Part shown: in pieces, positions 59,931-64,000 of the stretch | How the letters are laid out: the number at the start of each line of letters is the position of its first letter | Numbering within the stretch: position 1 is the stretch's first letter | Assembly: GCF_964059165.1 (NCBI RefSeq) | Contig: NZ_OZ060413.1 | Span: 186,001-250,000, forward strand | Length of the DNA stretch: 64,000 bases | DNA from: Buchnera aphidicola (Cavariella theobaldi) | GTDB lineage: Bacteria; Pseudomonadota; Gammaproteobacteria; Enterobacterales; Enterobacteriaceae | Reading direction: 5' to 3' | Made by a program: the position numbers and the translations under genes | The notes under the pieces: model-generated | What the model was told of the DNA's origin: nothing | The model's database searches: none | The model's input: the letters and a program-made list of their open reading frames with translations, nothing else

Positions 59931-61673
59931 TTACATTTTTTTTACTGTCTTTATACCTAGTATATGTAATCCTTTTTTTATTGTTTTTGCTGTTAAAAAA
60001 GACAGTTTTAATCTGCTTTTACGAATGTTGATTTTTTCAGAAAATAAAATTGAACAATTTTCATAAAAGTTTGAAAAACTAGTTGCAAGATTATAGAGGT
60101 ATTGGCATAAGATGTGAGGTGTTCCAAATTTAGATATCAATATAATAATTTCTTCAAATTCTAATATTTTTAAGGCTAATTTAATTTCACTATTGTGTGT
60201 TAAAAGAATATTTTCTTTAATTTTTAAAACAGAAATATTAGATTTTTTTAAAATAGACATAATTCTAGTGTAAGCATATTGTATATAAGGAGCTGTATTT
60301 CCTTCAAAACTTAATATTTTCTCCCAATCAAAAACGTAATCCGTATTTCTATTTTTTGATAAATCAGCGTATTTTATTGCACTAATACCTATAATATTAG
60401 ATAATTTTATTTTTTTTCTTTTAGATAATGTAGGTTTTTTATAATTGATAATTTTTTCTGCTTTTTTTTGCGATTTATTAAGCAATGCAGTTAACTTAAT
60501 AGTATTTCCATCACGAGTTTTAAAAGGACGTTTATCTTTATTTAACATCATCCCAAACATATGGTGTTCTAATGTTACTGTATTGGATACATAATTTGCT
60601 TTTTTTGCAATAGTCCATATTTGTATTAAATACTGATGTTGACGCGAATCGGTATAATATATGATACGATCTGCGTTGAACGTTTCACATCTATATTTTA
60701 TACAAGCAATATCAATTGTAGAATATAAAAATCCTTTATCTTTTTTTTGTATTATCACCCCCATAGATTCGCCTAACCGGTTATTAAATTCCTTTAAATG
60801 AACAACAATTGCTCCATTTTTTTCTATAGCTATTTTTTTATTTTTTAAATCCATAACGATATCAGGTAGCATATCATTATATAAACTTTCTCCCATTACA
60901 TCGGTATCTTTTAATGTAACATTTAATTTATTATATATTTTTTGGTTTTCTACCAGAGTAATATGTACTATTTTTTTCCATATAGAATAGCAAATAGGAT
61001 CTTTATATTGTAATTTTACAACATAATATCGTGATTTTTTTGCAAACCACACATCATTATCATATTTTTTTTTGGCTTTAAAGTAGAATTGTTCTAATTG
61101 TATTAAAGAAATAGTATTTTTTTCTAATTTTTTTATAAGTTTTTTATGTTTTAAATATGCTATTAACATTCCAAATTGAGTACCCCAATCACCAACATGA
61201 TTTGCTCTAATCACGTTATGACCTAAAAAGATTAAAACTCTTACCATAACATCACCGATTATTGTAGATCTTAAATGTCCTACGTGCATTTCTTTTGCGA
61301 CATTTGGAGAAGAGTAATCTATTACAACATTTTTTTTATTACTATCCTGCGGAATACCTAAACGAAAAGAATGAAATATATTATTTAATTTTTTAGATAA
61401 CCATAATAAATTAAGAAAAATATTAATAAATCCAGGCTGAGAAAATGTTATTTTTTGATATCGTTTCTTTTGTTGAATGTGAAATATTATTTTTTGGCTA
61501 AGTTCAAATGGTTTTATTTTTAATATTTTAGATATTTTTATTAGGTTATTTATTTGATAATGTCCTCTTTGTATTTTATTATTTAACTTAATAAAAGGGT
61601 CATAATCATAAACTTGTACAATTTTTTTTAGTGCATTTTTTATATCTTTTTTGATAATATTTTTAATATGCAT
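59931..61673 (-). CDS. argS: Arginyl-tRNA synthetase ArgS
   Basis: 580 residues (577 in E. coli). Class I synthetase. The HIGH motif is HVGH in VDYSSPNVAKEMHVGHLRST, and the Rossmann fold continues NHVGDWGTQFGMLIAYL. The FGMMLNKDKRPFKTRDGNT stretch stands in the KMSKS position, which is degenerate in this family. The DALR anticodon-binding domain has FEGNTAPYIQYAYTRIMS and ends in RLKLSFLTAKTIKKGLHILGI. The frame starts 3 codons earlier, but the ATG at 61673 with AAGTGA upstream gives MHIKNII, nearest the E. coli start. It is divergent from the rRNA gene. Confidence 0.96.
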   Translation of the reverse strand: MHIKNIIKKDIKNALKKIVQVYDYDPFIKLNNKIQRGHYQINNLIKISKILKIKPFELSQKIIFHIQQKKRYQKITFSQPGFINIFLNLLWLSKKLNNIFHSFRLGIPQDSNKKNVVIDYSSPNVAKEMHVGHLRSTIIGDVMVRVLIFLGHNVIRANHVGDWGTQFGMLIAYLKHKKLIKKLEKNTISLIQLEQFYFKAKKKYDNDVWFAKKSRYYVVKLQYKDPICYSIWKKIVHITLVENQKIYNKLNVTLKDTDVMGESLYNDMLPDIVMDLKNKKIAIEKNGAIVVHLKEFNNRLGESMGVIIQKKDKGFLYSTIDIACIKYRCETFNADRIIYYTDSRQHQYLIQIWTIAKKANYVSNTVTLEHHMFGMMLNKDKRPFKTRDGNTIKLTALLNKSQKKAEKIINYKKPTLSKRKKIKLSNIIGISAIKYADLSKNRNTDYVFDWEKILSFEGNTAPYIQYAYTRIMSILKKSNISVLKIKENILLTHNSEIKLALKILEFEEIIILISKFGTPHILCQYLYNLATSFSNFYENCSILFSEKINIRKSRLKLSFLTAKTIKKGLHILGIKTVKKM

Positions 61674-61827
61674 AATAATCACTTAATTTTAAAAATGGAT
61701 ATAATAAAATCTTTTTGAAATTCTATGTAATAATATTTTTTAAACATTATACATTAGATAAGAATCTTTATTCTAATCATATATCTTTAACTTGAATAAT
61801 AATTAAAAATTATTTTTGTAAAAAAGG

Positions 61828-61856
61828 TTGACAGAATAATAAAAAAAATGTAATCT
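61828..61856 (+). promoter_or_regulatory. rRNA promoter (sigma-70)
   Basis: A consensus TTGACA (61828-61833), 17-nt spacer, and TAATCT (61851-61856) lie ahead of the rRNA leader. This is the clearest promoter in the window. Confidence 0.8.
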
Positions 61857-61878
61857 CTTATTAAGTTTTAAATATAAA

Positions 61879-61891
61879 TGCTCTTTAACAA
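61879..61891 (+). promoter_or_regulatory. boxA antitermination site of the rRNA leader
   Basis: TGCTCTTTAACAA is identical to the E. coli rrn boxA core, which recruits NusB-S10 so that RNA polymerase reads through the rRNA unit. It lies about 20 nt after the promoter -10 box. Confidence 0.85.
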
Positions 61892-61893
61892 AA

Positions 61894-61916
61894 TATTAGA
61901 TAATCTGTGTGGGCAC
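61894..61916 (+). other. 5' arm of the 16S RNase III processing stem
   Basis: The 23 nt at 61894-61916 (ending GTGTGGGCAC) are complementary at 22 positions to 63568-63590 (starting GTGCCCACAC), just after 16S. The two flanks would form the long precursor stem cut by RNase III. Confidence 0.85.
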
Positions 61917-62000
61917 AGAAAATTAAGTACAAAACGTCTTTTTATTTATTTATTAGTAATATTAAAGAAAATTATTATTTTTCTTTAATAATAGCTTTTT

Positions 62001-63546
<1,546 letters not shown>

Positions 63547-63567
63547 AAAAAATATACTTTTTTGAAA

Positions 63568-63590
63568 GTGCCCACACAAATTATCTAATA
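63568..63590 (+). other. 3' arm of the 16S RNase III processing stem
   Basis: Complementary to 61894-61916 as described for the 5' arm. It lies 22 nt after the 16S 3' end and 10 nt before tRNA-Ile. Confidence 0.85.
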
Positions 63591-63599
63591 AATCTAAAC

Positions 63600-63676
<77 letters not shown>

Positions 63677-63689
63677 AAAAGATAATACT

Positions 63690-63762
63690 GGGGCTATAGC
63701 TCAGATGGTAGAGCGCCTGCCTTGCACGCAGGAGGTCAGCGGTTCGATGCCGCTTAGCTCCA
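63690..63762 (+). tRNA. trnA: tRNA-Ala(TGC), CCA not encoded
   Basis: 73 nt, anticodon TGC at 63723-63725 in the loop CTTGCAC, acceptor GGGGCTA pairing with TAGCTCC. The G3-U70 alanine identity pair is preserved. After the discriminator base (63762) the genome reads AAA instead of CCA, so the tail must be added by tRNA nucleotidyltransferase, unlike the neighbouring tRNA-Ile. Confidence 0.97.
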
Positions 63763-63771
63763 AAATATTTT

Positions 63772-64000
63772 TTAATATAAATTTTTCATCAATCTTAATT
63801 TCACAAATGTTTCAAAAGAATTAGAATTTTTATCCATTCCAATTGATTGTTTTAAAAAAAATTCTCCAGTTCTTAAAAATAAATTAATTTTTTTTTCATA
63901 AAAAATTAAAGACGGTAAAGTGCATTGGTCAATTTTAATTTTTTTTTCAACCGATAAGTAGTATCTATTTAGTTCAATATCATTTGGTAATATAGATAAG
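63772..64000 (-). CDS. gloB: Hydroxyacylglutathione hydrolase GloB (glyoxalase II), C-terminal part
   Basis: 76 codons including the stop, cut by the right edge. The frame reads LSILPNDIELNRYYLSVEKK, then TLPSLIFYEKKINLFLRT, which lines up with the C-terminal helical domain of E. coli GloB (ALSILPHDLSINDYYRKV, TLPVILKNERQINVFLRT). Full-length GloB hydrolyses S-lactoylglutathione in methylglyoxal detoxification with a metallo-beta-lactamase fold; that domain is outside the window. The stop is only 9 nt from tRNA-Ala and the gene runs against the rRNA transcript. The final 25 residues are diverged. Confidence 0.85.
   Translation of the reverse strand, partial: LSILPNDIELNRYYLSVEKKIKIDQCTLPSLIFYEKKINLFLRTGEFFLKQSIGMDKNSNSFETFVKLRLMKNLY

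Overview
The window is a piece of the chromosome of a reduced, strongly AT-rich gammaproteobacterial endosymbiont. Gene content, gene order and protein similarity all point to Buchnera aphidicola, the aphid symbiont. The genes are E. coli orthologues of near-E. coli length. The order grxD-rnt-sodA-pth-ychF-thrCBA-hpt-panCB-dksA-truA-secA-guaC-aceEF-lpdA-mtn-erpA-ftsZA-rsmH-ilvHI-apbE-degP-dapD-map-rpsB-tsf-pyrH-frr-bamA-fabZ-dnaE-proS-flhBA-argS is the Buchnera backbone as I recall it. The 16S rRNA gene is followed only by tRNA-Ile and tRNA-Ala, with no 23S gene, which is the split rRNA arrangement of Buchnera. No insertion sequence, phage, CRISPR array or foreign island is visible.

Layout. 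1-242: 5' part of tmRNA (ssrA, minus strand, cut by the left edge). 390-4309: glutaredoxin, RNase T, superoxide dismutase, peptidyl-tRNA hydrolase, YchF. 4401-9091: threonine operon thrABC, with an attenuator-like hairpin just upstream. 9655-13503: hpt, pantothenate genes panBC, dksA, truA. 13504-15745: 2.2 kb without genes. 15746-25616: secA, guaC and the pyruvate dehydrogenase operon. 25892-29745: mtn, erpA, ftsZ, ftsA. 29746-35432: 5.7 kb without any recognisable gene. 35433-47035: rsmH, ilvIH, apbE, degP, dapD, map, rpsB-tsf-pyrH-frr. 47036-48004: about 1 kb empty. 48005-61673: bamA, fabZ, dnaE, proS, flhBA, argS. 61683-63762: rRNA leader, 16S, two tRNAs. Right edge: C-terminus of gloB.

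The genes fit a nutritional symbiont: threonine, branched-chain amino acid and lysine/diaminopimelate steps, pantothenate, pyruvate dehydrogenase, translation, replication and protein export. The flhA/flhB export core is kept. The empty stretches match gene losses. Relative to the order I recall for better-preserved Buchnera strains, the 5.7 kb desert replaces ddlB-murC-murG-ftsW-murD-mraY-murF-murE-ftsI-ftsL, the 2.2 kb gap replaces mrcB, and the 1 kb gap replaces dxr-uppS. Together this indicates loss of peptidoglycan synthesis, while ftsA, ftsZ, bamA and degP remain intact.

The strongest new observations are two genes, panC and apbE, whose reading frames are broken exactly at homopolymer A tracts (A11 and A9). 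Ignoring one or two bases restores full-length proteins; for apbE this recovers a lipoprotein signal peptide with its cysteine at the E. coli position. Such genes may be rescued by polymerase slippage, as reported for other insect endosymbionts. Other points of note are a terminator-like hairpin that can only act on thrABC, a perfect 41-bp inverted repeat between lpdA and mtn, an Asp-to-Asn change in the acyltransferase motif of AceF, and an altered autocleavage motif (NPIH) in FlhB.
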